A stretch of DNA of 64,000 nt, taken from Tetrapyrgos nigripes. Taxonomy: Eukaryota; Basidiomycota; Agaricomycetes; Agaricales; Campanellaceae. The notes under the pieces are model-generated. The model saw only the letters and a program-made list of their open reading frames with translations, was not told the DNA's origin and made no database searches. The translations under genes were made by a program, and so were the position numbers. The first letter of the stretch is position 1. The number at the start of each line of letters is the position of its first letter. This document shows positions 22,604-33,834 of this stretch, in pieces. The DNA lies in the NCBI GenBank assembly GCA_013368315.1, contig JAACJM010000104.1, forward strand, positions 1 to 64,000, in the 5' to 3' direction.

Positions 22604-22733
22604 CACGCCGAAAATACAAAAATATCCGCTCGGCAGAAAGGCGTACAGAAACACATTTTTGTACAGAAACATCTTATATCAGTACAATAATGTCATCTAT
22701 CCGTCGAGCGGATATTTTTGTCCTTTCGGCGTG
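22604..22733. mobile_element. CACGCCG MITE copy A (130 bp), TSD AGT
   Basis: CACGCCGAAAATACAAAAAT at the left and the inverse at the right, flanked by AGT at 22601-22603 and 22734-22736. Internally nearly identical to copy B in the opposite orientation. Confidence 0.8.
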
Positions 22734-22750
22734 AGTACTGTTGAACCTTA

Positions 22751-22881
22751 CACGCCGAAAAGACAAAAATATCCACTCGACGGATAGATCACATCACTAC
22801 TACTGATATAAGATATATCTGTAAAAAAGTGTGTTTCTGTACGCCTTTCTGCCGAGCGGATATTTTTGTATTTTCGGCGTG
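22751..22881. mobile_element. CACGCCG MITE copy B (131 bp), TSD TTA
   Basis: Same family as copy A, inverted and only 17 bp away, flanked by TTA at 22748-22750 and 22882-22884. The differing target triplets show two independent insertions rather than one duplication. Confidence 0.8.
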
Positions 22882-25800
22882 TTACAACACTAGCACCAGA
22901 GTGAGTCGCCGCAGAGACTTCTCTATCACATACAAAATTGTTAATTCCAAGGACTTTCGTAGAGGCGGAAGTCCGGTTACTCTGGCTGGAGCTTATTGAT
23001 AGCCACCGAGCTCTAGAAGCTAGAGGACTATGAGGCGCAGGTTACTTGTAAATAGCCGGAGCTTTGAAAACGTAGAATTAGCTCAAACAACCGGCCTATA
23101 CATAAATGATGATTAGTCTCATCTCGGGGACCTTTACTGTGACTCCATACCGCCACGGTAGGTAAGTTAAAGCTTGATATCAGTCTGACTACAAAACTGA
23201 CTCTAGTGTATTACGCAGCCTTCAAGAATACGTATTCATTAGAGGAAACAATATACCTCATATTCCTGCAAACCACCAACCTCCTCACGTCTACCAATAA
23301 CAGATACCACACATACTCCAGCGACAGACTTTATTCTTCGTCAAGTCTTCCCGAATGAGATTGAGGAGAGGGCAGAAGATTTCATAGAGCAGTAAAGCTG
23401 GGGGAGCACGGCCTAAGTAGCGAGGACAACGAGCAAAATATGACGTAATACAACATGGTTGAGGAGGGGTAAAAGGATGAGCAAGCGGTGAAGGTAGGAC
23501 GGTGGACGCCGCAGACTGAATTCGGCCGAGTCTTGCTCTTAGTACATTGAAGTAGGGTTCCCAGTGCGGCGGACTTCCCGTTGTCCCAATATCGAAAATG
23601 CCAATTGTAAGACTGCTACTCTCCCACCGCCCGGCCTCCGCCCATGGCAACTCTGCCATCGTCTAAGTCCGTCGTGCCCGCAGTGATGTCCACAAAGTAA
23701 TACCCGACGGTCGGGTGAGTGATGGTGCCCACTGCAGACTTTTCATCCTCCATTATCTGAATGGGACTGTCCACTACAAAGACGGCAGAGGATGCTTAAC
23801 TCTGACCAGTCTGGCTCTGGGATACGTAGGCAATGGCATTTTTTTAAAGCTCCACAAGTTGAACGCTGATGGTGATGAGCCTGTATTTGGAAGAGAGGAT
23901 GGATGATGTAAATGTCTGGACAGACGAAACGAACATGGGTGAAATGGTTAACGAGGATGTCGGGGAGCTGATGTTGATGATGGAAGAGAGGGTTTGTGTC
24001 GATTTTGAGGCCCTATTCAGGACGTGAAGGAGGATGGGGACTCTTGAGAGGAGGAAGACCCTAAAATGTCAGAATTAGTGTCTGAACAGATATAGCAGAA
24101 AAGGATACGAATAACGCACCGAGAAAGACCTATTCAGCCCAAGCTTCCCGCATCTGCATAAAATGCATTTGAAAAGAACCGAAAGAGTTTGAGGAGATCA
24201 GAGTTGAAGAAAAGAATTGGTCAATTGAAGGATTCGTCGCAGTAGCAGGTTTGGAAAGGAAATGTATCTCCAACTCGGCATGACGACCAGAAATAGGCGC
24301 AGCACGCCTCGGTTACGAATAGGAACTATGCCAAGTGAGCAAAACATGACCGCGTATGGTAGTAGTCGGAGACTCCCAACTTGACGTTAACGCTGAAAGC
24401 AGCGAGCATGCTGGTGCTGCTATTGGTGTGCATCAAAGAAGATGTACAAACGCCGAGGTAGGAGCAACGCTCGTGCAAATGCCCAGAAAGACCAGAAATG
24501 GATCTAGCTCTGTGCTCCTGGCGTCAATATTGTCTCCGAAGCCATGTCATCCAAAGTCTCCTCCTTGACCTCAAAATCGCCATGAGGAGACTCCATACGA
24601 CCCGAATTATATCCTGAAGAGCTCTGTTGCCGGGCAGCTACAGTTTCTGGATAGGACGACTATATTTTCACGGTAGTACATGCAGTAGAGGGCGGGTCGA
24701 AGTGCTGGTATGGACCACTGTAAAACGGATATGTGAATGACACCGCACGACTACAGATTGCTTGGGTCGTTGAAGAGACAATCTGGGCGTAACATGAAGG
24801 AGAGCTTGAGTAGCATATGAGGCGTGAATCGGGGTGTGGAAGGGACGACCGCTGGAACGGACGAGGAACCTAAACCAATGAGAAATTAGTATCTGAACAA
24901 AATGAAAAGGAAAAGAGATCACGACATGACCAACGCACCGAGAAGAACGTATTAAGCCTCAGCTTCCCGAAAGGGTATTTGGTGAGGTCCAAAAAGGTCT
25001 GGGTCCCTTGACGAGTGACAAGTCTGGAAGAATTTGCCTTGAGACGATGTTGATGTATGAGATTTGAAGCAAAATACGGCTGAAAAACCCTCATTAGCTG
25101 CGTTTTGACGACGAAACCGCCCAAGCGAAGAGACAACTCACCAAGGTCCCGAGATTGGAGGTAGAAAAGGCTGCTGGACAAAAAAACGGCAACGATTCTG
25201 TTCACAGCGACTTCGTCCCCAGGTCATCCAAAACGATCTCCATTACATATTCCATCATCATGATATCCATCGGACTGGTCTCCGAAACCCTATCATCCAA
25301 TTTCTCCACCAATGACTTCCAACTCGCTTCAAGAAAACCTGTACCTCGAGGCCTCGGGAGAGGAACGTGGTGGATGTTATAGGCTGCGGAAGCTACATCG
25401 GGAGACCTTCTAGAGCACTGTAGAATGATGAGTAGTAGAGAGGATTCCTTCACAAGACGACCATGGTACTGTTGGGTCGGCGGCGTGTCGAGTGCACGTA
25501 GGACATGGGAGTAAACTTGGTACTGCCGTTGAATGGAGGGCATCAGACACGCGTGTTCTGGGGGTAGTTGTTGTGGGAGGGACGAGGGTGGTTTTTTGGG
25601 GATGTTGGGAGAAGGGAAAACCGTGGGTGGCCTGGACAGGCGCATATATGAGCTCAGGCAGGGATGAAAGATAACGAAACGCACCAAGAAGAAGAATCGC
25701 TCTTAGCTTTCATTCCGAAATGTGGAAGAGCCTTGCTCTGCCGTCATGGAGCCTAGTAGCCATCCGGTACGCCTACACCATTCACAGTCAGTAATGGTTC

Positions 25801-25990
25801 TGAGATGCAAAGGGACAGCTGTATATGTGCAAGAAGACTCACCAAAGGACCGAAGGAGATATCTTGCATGGAAGAACTCTCAGCGTTCAAGACCCCGAGC
25901 AAATCTCCATCTCCCAACTGTCTCTCAGCGTCGGCGGACATCGTGCATGTGTTGCGTTGGTGTATGTCGAGTAGTAACCTTAATTAGGCT

Positions 25991-26030
25991 GGGAGGAGGA
26001 GGAGGAGGAGTCTATTACCCGGGCTGGGAC
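25991..26030 (+). repeat. (GGA)n tract plus conserved tail, copy 2
   Basis: GGA triplets followed by GTCTATTACCCG GGCTGGGA, as at 9817. Sequence before the GGA run (AATTAGGCTG) differs from copy 1, so only the tract and tail are shared. Confidence 0.5.
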
Positions 26031-26851
26031 CAAAATTCGTCACTGTGGTCTTGAATTAGTCCAATCGTTCTAAAGGCCTATGATGTCATTGATGCCAGCT
26101 GGTGGTGGGTAGATACCGGATGTGTAGATAAAAACGGAGTGGTTAGGATGTAAGACCTGTGAGCGTGGGTTAGAGACAGACAGATCCGGACACGGTAGCG
26201 AGGTCTTTGGTGGATTTTCGGAACAAGTTGGCGGAGATGGATCAGAGAGGAAGACGTGGAAGTCAGGTCTCGACCACACGTGACACCTTTGGACGGGACG
26301 CGTCACGCGTAGCTTTCGAACAGTCTGAGTCTTCGCAAGGCGATAGGTAATAGGCAAGCCTACATATTATATGGGAATGAGGTACTCAGAGCAAACGTGC
26401 ACGCACTGGATTAGGCAGTACTGGATGCTTACATTGTGCTTACACTTCATCTGGAACTGACCTCTGGCTACAGTAGACAGCCAGATCCTATGGGAACCTA
26501 TGCAAGCTAAATAGCTTGCATAGGCGGATAGAGACTCATAGCAATTGGAATCAAGTTGGAGCCAGGAATGACTACTTGGTGAGTGTTGGGTTTCAAGTCT
26601 GTGGGCTCTCACAGTCACTGAACCCTGACAATCCGCTGCCTTTGGATACCGGAAGACACTGGAAGAGAAAGAGAAAGCAGAATTTGATGAAGGTACAGCG
26701 CTCATCAAATGATGGTTGGAATGCTGACCTTTAAGCCTGTAGTATTACCCATTGAGTGATGCAAAACACGAGCACGAGCGTTCCATTGCCAAGAGGAATG
26801 CGGCGTGTGAAGGCGTTCTATCAGGGGCTAAGATAGGAGTATAGGAGAATC

Positions 26852-26962
26852 GCTAGCTTGATGGTAGCTTGACGGTAGCTTGACAGTAGCTTGACGGTAG
26901 CTTGACGGTAGCTTGACGGTAGCTTGACGGTAGCTTGACGGTAGCTTGACTGGTAACTTGAG
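26852..26962. repeat. 11-bp minisatellite (GGTAGCTTGAC), about ten units
   Basis: Consecutive GGTAGCTTGAC units with single-base variants (GATGGTAG, ACAGTAG, ACTGGTAA). No spacers, so it is not a CRISPR. Unit length 11 bp gives open frames of 11-residue periods that are not genes. Confidence 0.9.
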
Positions 26963-27714
26963 AAACTGGTGGCCCTCATGGGTGCTGCGTCTTCCTCGTA
27001 AAGTTGAATGTATTGGTACTATGTGCAATTTCTTGATCAGCGTTCGAGAACGAAACTTCTTATGACTTTAAAAACTTCCTGCCCTGCCGATGTGAATTAT
27101 TTATGCGAGAGTACCCTGTGGACAATGCAAGCTTATTAGACGGTAGAACCTGCAAAGAAGCTGATAGAACTGGCGCTGAAGGTTGATCCAGTCATTTTCT
27201 CGGCCTGCATCTCAATTACTTATTATTCACCTGACAGACGAGACACTTCCTCAGTTCTACCCGCAACACATGCGGGGGGCCGATGAGTACCTGAGTTTCA
27301 GAGAATTGTTGGCACTGGTGAGTCTAACCCTAAGTGACCTTTCTATTGCGCGCTTACCACCTTCGCAATCTTTCTTACCATCATCACCACCTTGAGCTTC
27401 ACCACATCGCCACTCATTCGAGGTTGTAACGACCAATTTCATAGAATCAGCATGCTTCTCCCTCAAGTCTAGGTAATTGAAGATAGAGCCTTCTCCAATC
27501 TCAAAGCTCATCCAGATCTTGAGTCCGGTTCCTATCAAAGGGCCGTTGGCGCCAAATCAGCTGGTTAAAGTTCTGTCACTCACGGTGAAATGAAGCTTCT
27601 TTCGGTGAGTCGTAGTTACGAGGCCTTTTTCATGATAGCCATCAAATAAGGGCCCATGCATGCTAACAGCTTCCGATTCCTTCCTTAGAGCCTACAGCGT
27701 ACTAGTGTCACTTG

Positions 27715-27990
27715 CAGGGTTGTGGCTGACCTGGTCATGACTGGTCAATAGCCGGTCAATTGACCGTCAATAATTCTATCATTGACCTATTGACCGGTGA
27801 GCTGATGGGGGGTCAATGGGTTGTCGATCTGCCAGGATATATTCGTATTTTTCCTTGATTTAACAGCTTTTCCGGCAAGACTTCGGCAACCTCATTGACC
27901 CCCGCTTGACTGCAGTCAGACGGTGGAAATTTTAGGTCATGACTGGGGTCACGGTCAAGGGGTCCAGATCACCTTGACCCGGCAACCCTG
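27715..27990. mobile_element. hAT-like MITE, CAGGGTTG ends, 8-bp target duplication
   Basis: CAGGGTTG at 27715 and CAACCCTG ending at 27990, flanked by GTCACTTG at 27707-27714 and 27991-27998. 276 bp, filled with GGTCAAT/ATTGACC motifs in both orientations, typical of subterminal transposase-binding repeats. Confidence 0.85.
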
Positions 27991-28169
27991 GTCACTTGAG
28001 TGCCACAATCGCCACTGATAATGATTATCATTCTGACCAGTAACCAAACCTCGCAGATGCCAAGACTTATGTTATTACAGACATTAAAGGAAGTGTTAAC
28101 AGCGGAACAAGGTATCGCTGTCAGTGACTGAGTAGATTGGATCAACAGCAACGTTTGGAGTCACTGCTC

Positions 28170-28177
28170 TATAAAAG
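28170..28177 (+). promoter_or_regulatory. TATA box of the Cys-rich protein gene
   Basis: TATAAAAG, 69 bp upstream of the ATG at 28246 and only about 180 bp downstream of the hAT-like MITE. Confidence 0.55.
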
Positions 28178-28245
28178 ATTCCTGACACCCCAGGCGACAC
28201 AAATTCAACACTCTCCAGTCTTCTGCATCCTCAATTGCCTCGCAT

Positions 28246-29260
28246 ATGGGTCCTAAAATCTTCACTTTCCTCGTATTACTCATTTCCGTGGCATCTGTTC
28301 ACGCCACATCTGGAAACGACTCGGAACTCTACGGCAGTTCAGAACTATTTCGAATCGATGCTCGAGAACCTGTAACTCATGATCGAAGGCTCTCTATGCT
28401 CATGGGTACCATAGAGGGATTGCTTCAAAACCTCACAACCAGGCAAGGCTGCTCAGGTGGAAGTACGCATTTTGTCCGTTCTGATCAGTGTTTAACTTTG
28501 AATTGCTGACTCGGATATGTCTGGAACAGTCGCATGCGGTTCAGGATGCTGCCGCAATGGAGATACAGTATGCGTGAGTCGATCTCAGCTCTTCAACGTC
28601 ACCGTATATGTTGGAAGTGAACCGCTTTTTTTCCTTCTTTTTTTCTAGTGCTCATCCGGCTGCTGTAGCTCAAATGAGAAGTGTGGAAGGGACCAATTCG
28701 GCGAGACAATCTGCTGTCTCAAAGACGACGTTCAATGCTCATCAGGCGGCTGCTGCAACTCAGACGAGCAGTGTGCAAGGACCCTATCCGGCAGGATGGG
28801 CTGCTGTCCCCGAGAAGACACTCCATGCTCATCCGGCGGCTGCTGTCGACCTGGTACCTTTTGCTGTGGGAATGACCAGTGTTGTGGAATTGGAGCCGGT
28901 GGGGGAGGAGGTGGGGGAGGAGGAGATCCACCTCCTCCCCCTCCCATTACCGATAGTCCTCCTCCAGTTACTACCAGTTTTGATGATATCACGATTTCAT
29001 CTTCCAAAACCATTAAAAATCCTCCCCCCGCGACAGTTACTGTCGGTGCTTCAGCTGAGCCTATTGGGGCTACCACATCCCTCCTTTTCGACACTGATAC
29101 TACCACTTCTTCCCGTCGTGCAACTACAAGCTTCGAGCCAACGCCAGACTCTGCAGGTAGCAATACTAATGGGCCGCTGTCTAACTCAGTGTGTTCGAAT
29201 TTTCCTCGTTCTCTCTTCCTTGTTTTCTCTATCATTGGACTGTTAGCTACTGTTTTGTAA
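28246..29260 (+). CDS. secreted Cys-rich, probably GPI-anchored protein, 288 aa
   Basis: Exons 28246-28456, 28530-28573 and 28649-29260 splice in frame (867 nt) with GT-AG introns of 73 and 75 bp. The protein has an N-terminal signal peptide (FTFLVLLISVASVHA), a central block dense in CC pairs (GSGCCRNGDTVC, CSSGCCSSNEKCG, TICCLKDDVQCSSGGCC, GTFCCGNDQCCG), a Gly run, a Pro run, a Ser/Thr-rich stalk and a hydrophobic end (SLFLVFSIIGLLATVL) suited to GPI attachment. The repeated C-C pattern resembles granulin-like or other disulfide-rich surface modules. It should sit at the cell wall or surface. Disulfide pairing and role are unknown. The TATA box at 28170 and complete splice sites argue that it is expressed. 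Confidence 0.82.
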
Positions 29261-30952
29261 TTGGTCTGTCTGTCTCAACCTTTGAATTTTTGGTCCCCAT
29301 TGATTTCTCCAGGACGCCTGCTCCCCTACCTAACACTTCCTTTGGTTGCTTTGCGTTTCTCACCAGATATTGTCATATACCCTACTTCGTTATCTTATAT
29401 ATTTTAATGGATGAAAAGTATACGATCTGAAGCCTGGAAAGTCCCTGGAGGCCGCCCAGACCGAATATACTGTAGAGAGGCGTTCGAAATAAGATCAGTC
29501 ACCGTTACGGCTGTGGCGATCAAGCAAAGTAGAACTAACGCCCAAAAATCCCATCGAGTTGGGACGCTGACTCTCCCTTTGCACTGGATCATGATGTACA
29601 TTGGCACGCTGAAAGTGACGCTGTAGCAGCCTGCAATTAAATTTGCGAATTTAGCTTGAATTTATTTGTATGGCAATAATACTGTGAAAAAATCCAAATT
29701 GGCTTTTTTTCGCAGGGTTGGACTGATTTTTCGAGTTTCTGTCTTTTTGTAGTACATGGGTCCTCCCTCGAAACGAGCGATGAGTTTTTCTTTTCACACA
29801 GGTCTGTCCCTTGATGACTTTTTTTGTAAGTCTTCTATTCAAAAATTTATAAATTCCACAGTTATGGACTCATAAATATTCAAAGGTTTTATCCAAGATC
29901 AATATACGCAGCGTTTGTGAGGTATATACCGAACAGGTGAAATTATAGAAAAAGTTGAAGAATAGGAAGGCCAAAACCGGAAAGACTTCGCCATGAAGAG
30001 ACAAAAGCTAGCCTGCCACTGCACCCAGATTAGTTACATCCCACTGTCCGGAGAATGCGTCCATACACTTATGGCTCCAGAAACCCCCAATATAACCCAA
30101 CGAAATGATACGGTGTCAACGACAGCGGTTAATTAAGTCTTGGACCGCATGGAAGAATGTAGCAGAAGAAAGACAGACAAAGAAGTGAAAAAAAAAGTGG
30201 AGGACACCAGTATCGGTCCTCGCTCGAGAAGCATAAAACAGGGGACGGCAACGGCAGTGCAAAAGCCATGGAAAGGTGGTACGCATCAGGTTCTTCGATT
30301 GCGCATTTCGAAATTCTTGTGAGTATCATGTGCAAAGGATTGTTGTAGCATTCGTTTGTGCTCCTGAGAACCCCATCCTAAACGGTCGAACAAATTGCGA
30401 GGAGCGTTAGCAGATGTTCAGTATATCAGATGAAATGGACGCATAGTAAAATGCGGTCTTTCCCTATAGTTTGTCCCTCGTTTCTCAACAACTCTTATGC
30501 GACCACTCTATTATTCACGACAACCACCTTTCGTCCAGGGACATGCACAAGATCGCCCGAGAACTTGAAGAAGCAACGCCATCAGTTAGAAGATCGAAAA
30601 TCAGCCTAAATCAGCGTTTATGATCAGTGCTTGAAAACTGAGAGTGGTCGCCGTTCGGTCACTGTATAACGAGGCAGTGAAAGTGACGGCGATAAGTTGA
30701 CACGCTGGCATGACGTCGTCGACGTGCCAAGCCCAGACCGAGTCTAGAATAGAGACCGGCTTAAGAGTGGGAGTTTGAAATTAGAAGCTGTGGCTAAAAC
30801 TCAGCTAAAGACCTCGTAACGTACGGTATGTAAGCAGTGCAAAACTCGAAACGTATACAAGACTCAATAGGTATTGTAAAGGAATGAATGGAAGCCTCGA
30901 AACGTATACAAAACTCAAGTAAAAGAATGAGTGGTAGGAACCAGCGGTATAG
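29261..30952. other. no gene seen
   Basis: Intergenic sequence with short frames only. A copy of the ACTCGGTCTGG dispersed repeat lies at about 30690-30770 on the minus strand (CCAGACCGAGTCTAGA). Confidence 0.4.
30690..30770 (-). repeat. dispersed repeat, ACTCGGTCTGG family
   Basis: Read on the minus strand: CCGGTCTCT, then CTAGACTCGGTCTGG, then GACGTCATGCCAGCGTG. The same order occurs at 54888-54995, and a shorter part at 50125-50190. Confidence 0.55.
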
Positions 30953-32540
30953 TTATGTGAAAGTTGTCTCAAAATTTGCCTTTTGCAATGAGCTGCCAGT
31001 GTCTCCTTCCTTATCGTCACTGTCCCTATCAACGGTTTGGTGTACCATAATCTGTTATCCAAAGGGAATCAATCAGAAACACAATCAAGTGAAAAGGAAT
31101 AAACTTATCAGCATACATACCTGGAGCGGGTGTTCATCCTCAATCGGAGTATCTGCCAGGGTAGTCCTAAACATAGAGGTCTTCCCCAACTTGAAAGGCA
31201 CGGTCGTATTGCGATTTGAAACGCTGATAGACCGAGGGGAGTTGTGATTGGTCCCTCTACGATCATCAACGGTGCTCTCCTGCTCACCGTCTGAGCTAGG
31301 AGTGGTGACAAAGAAGATAGCGAGCGCGTTAATTGTAACCTGGATTCCCATTTAGTAACCGCAAGGTCAGTAAAATGAATACAATGAGAAAGCATACGTC
31401 AAGTCCACAGGTTCCAAAGCAGACAAAACCGAATTCACGCCCGTGTACTATTGCCAAGTAGATGACATTGATCTGAAACAAGGTGAGCTCCTCCAGATGT
31501 TGACGAACGCGAAGTGAATCTACTTACACTTGAGGAGATGAGTGCGACAAAGGAAGCGCTACAATCATTTATCAACAAAATGACACGTTGTGCGAATCCA
31601 AAACAACAGGCTTTACATGGTAGTGCGACGTGCCACTTCTTGAATCTTCGGATTTCGCTGGGTGGCAGTCATTAGGGGATACAAGAAGAGAAAGTTGAGG
31701 GTAAGGGTGATGGCACTTTGAATAAACGTCAGCCTTCGCACGAAGTACCACTAGCAGATCGGTAAAGACGAACAGATCAAATCCGAGCAGAGCATAGTCG
31801 ACGTAAGGTTTAAGCCCAATGATACATCGGCCCTTATCATCCCAGTAGTGAACGATGCCTTCAAAGACGCGATGAAGATCAGAACACACACACCCGCGTG
31901 TTATGAGGAATGAAGACTCACCAACGAACATCAAAACCAAGATGATAGCATATCCAACATTGAGAGCCATGCAGAAAAGCCAGACCTTGGATTTGAAACG
32001 TCCTCCAGTGGAAGCTGTCGGCGACCAGACCAGATGTACACGCTCAACTAGGCAAGCAGAAAAAAATTGATATTAGCACTAGCAGAAGACGCGAATAGGA
32101 TAAAATTACGCACCCAGAAAGATATAGATAAGAACCTTGGTACTCCCATAAAAGATGATACACATATTCGTCGAGGCAATACAAGCAGCGAGATTAGTTT
32201 CGAGTCCGATACCGAAAAGAAGGAGAGCACCTGCAAGGATGTTACTGAATGGATTGCGACTCGAAACAAAAAAGAAAATACTCACTGGAGAACAAGTACA
32301 AAAAAGAATCGACAAAGAAGAGAAAAACCAGGAGTCTGGGCCACGACATTCGAGTCACAGCACTAAAACTGTTTGGACCTCTCTTGACGGCACATATCGC
32401 CTGAAGCGGGAGCCCTGGACAAATGGAAGAGTATGGTCAGTGACTAGTAGTTCCGAGTCAGTCGTGAAACGAGACTCACCGAGGGTATAGAGCAGACAAC
32501 TCAAAACCTGAAAGGCTGGATGAGGAAAAATGACAGGCAT
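30953..32540 (-). CDS. multi-pass membrane protein, 346 aa, ten exons
   Basis: Exons 32540-32480, 32414-32286, 32230-32114, 32047-31922, 31858-31774, 31715-31617, 31558-31528, 31472-31398, 31339-31121 and 31051-30953 total 1041 nt in one frame with GT-AG introns of 53-68 bp. About seven hydrophobic segments appear, including LLVFLFFVDSFLYLF, TINALAIFF, VGYAIILVLMFV, TLTLNFLFLYPL and ASFVALISSSINVIYLAI. Conserved-looking loops are ICAVKRGP, ERVHLVWSPTASTGGRFKSK and HYWDDKGRCIIGLK. The tail is hydrophilic (Ser/Thr/Asp-rich). I know this as a widespread Agaricomycete membrane-protein family of unknown function, with receptor-like topology. The donor of the fifth intron (GTTCGT at 31773) is the least certain site. 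Confidence 0.8.
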
Positions 32541-32570
32541 TGCTCTTTCTTGGTCGAAGGAAAGAACACG

Positions 32571-32579
32571 GTTTTTATA
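32571..32579 (-). promoter_or_regulatory. TATA-like box of the 346-aa membrane protein gene
   Basis: TATAAAAAC on the minus strand, 31 bp upstream of the ATG at 32540. The short distance implies a very short leader, or a further upstream start site. Confidence 0.4.
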
Positions 32580-32640
32580 GCTGCGACATTTTGTTCGATC
32601 ACTCCTCCCGCACGTCACGGTAGGCACAACCATCGTTAGT

Positions 32641-33650
32641 CTCCCCTAGGCAGACTATCGATAGATGTGACGATCCATATGGATGTACATATATATGGGA
32701 TCACAGGGCACCACTACAAGAGTACCACGACGAGCCTCGGTTCCTCCAGATAAGGATAGAACAGATGTTCTTTGGCGATTTTTATCCACAATATTCTGCA
32801 ATCATTGGCTAGCTAGCCAGAAAATGAGATGGTGATTGCACATACTTCTTTACTGGCAGCAAGAACGTCGAGACCATGATCAAACGTTCTGGGTGAGAAA
32901 GTGGCACCTAGCCCCTCGAAGAATATGATGCTCGCACCTTCGGAGGCTTTCGCAAATAGCAAGCGAAGCCTCGTCCGATACCCCTCTTCCATACATCCAT
33001 TTATCATTTCATTTACTTCCTTCACATTTCCGATTTATTTGTCTCAGCACTTTTCCAAGGATCGGATGCGGCGGGTGCAGTGGTTTGCAGCGGATGCTCG
33101 TCGTAGACCAGTGTGATCCGCCCCTTATCATCCCTTACGAGATTCACCAGTTTAACTTTTTCCCGGACTTTGCGCACGCTTTTCTTCTGCCCACCCTCTA
33201 TGATTAAAAAAGCTACTAGGTACTACGACTTACAGTTGCTCTTATTTACGAGCCCTACCGCTCATTTACAATTTCTATGTTTGCATGGGGGCAGTTGCCC
33301 CCGGTTTGACATAATAACGAAGCTTGCGAGTAAAATGGAGGCGTTGAAACTCAGGAGGCCGAGAGACCAGTTTCCGATTGTCAGAAGTAAGAGGGCTGTA
33401 TCGTGGCCGTTATTTTCTAAATAGGAAGTATCACAGAAGCCCAGGGGAGGCCCGGGGCTTCGGGCTTCCCAAATTTCAAGCCCGGCCCTCAGGCCCTCTA
33501 AGCCCTGGCCCGCACATCACTACTCCTAAAAGTGCGAAGACGATGGTTTCGATTTGAAAGGGTTGGTTCGCACGTGACGGCGTCGCGTTCGCTTTGTTTC
33601 AACCTTTGAACCTATCCATCATCGTTAACTGAAACTGGTTATAGCCCAAT
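32641..33650. other. one unassigned minus frame and a GC-rich palindromic patch
   Basis: Minus 33025-32813 reads NEMINGCMEEGYRTRLRLLF and ASIIFFEGLGATFSPRTFDH, protein-like but unrecognised. At 33438-33520 AGCCC, GGGCTT and GGCCC motifs fold on each other. Its right end, read inverted, is TAGTGATGTGCGGGC, a hAT-like terminus, but no matching left end or target duplication is visible. Confidence 0.3.
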
Positions 33651-33653
33651 ATA

Positions 33654-33831
33654 CACGGCGGGAGCCAATGCATTTTTAGGGCAAGTTTTTGGGTGAAATA
33701 AACTTCGGCTTTTTAAGGCAGGGTATTTGTTGGCCTAACAGGGCCAAACGAGGCAACAAATACTCGTCCAAAATACTCATGATTTACTTTTCCCAAAAAA
33801 TTTGTCCAAATATGCATCGACCACCGCCGTG
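33654..33831. mobile_element. CACGGCGG MITE (178 bp), TSD ATA
   Basis: CACGGCGG…ATGCAT…TTTTTGGG at the left matches inverted sequence at the right ending CCGCCGTG. Flanks ATA at 33651-33653 and 33832-33834. The same CAC-plus-3-bp pattern as the 5-kb element and the 22.6-kb pair. Confidence 0.7.
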
Positions 33832-33834
33832 ATA

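Larger units (their letters stand above)
22885..27700. other. accessory region with degraded tandem units, no confident gene
   Basis: A minus frame at 23659-23291 (AELPWAEAGRWESSSLTIGI) is open for 122 codons, unrecognised. Between 24040 and 25740 three minus-strand units share an exon end plus GTGCGT-type intron start (near 24120, 24940 and 25680), suggesting tandem copies of one gene, now decayed; the last has LVEKLDDRVSETSPMDIMMM. A second (GGA)n element lies at 25991. A minus frame at 27538-27257 (LKIWMSFEIGEGSIFNYLDL) is also unassigned. Confidence 0.3.

Noticed and set aside
26852..26962. Short regular repeats that might suggest a CRISPR array
   Set aside because: The 11-bp units are contiguous with no spacers, and the genome is eukaryotic; it is a minisatellite.
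28608..29246. 212-codon frame overlapping the Cys-rich gene
   Set aside because: It is the +1 shadow of exon 3; the spliced frame has the signal peptide, CC repeats and GPI tail.
33438..33520. GC-rich palindromic patch as a complete hAT-like MITE
   Set aside because: Only the right end (TAGTGATGTGCGGGC inverted) looks terminal; no left TIR or target duplication could be found.
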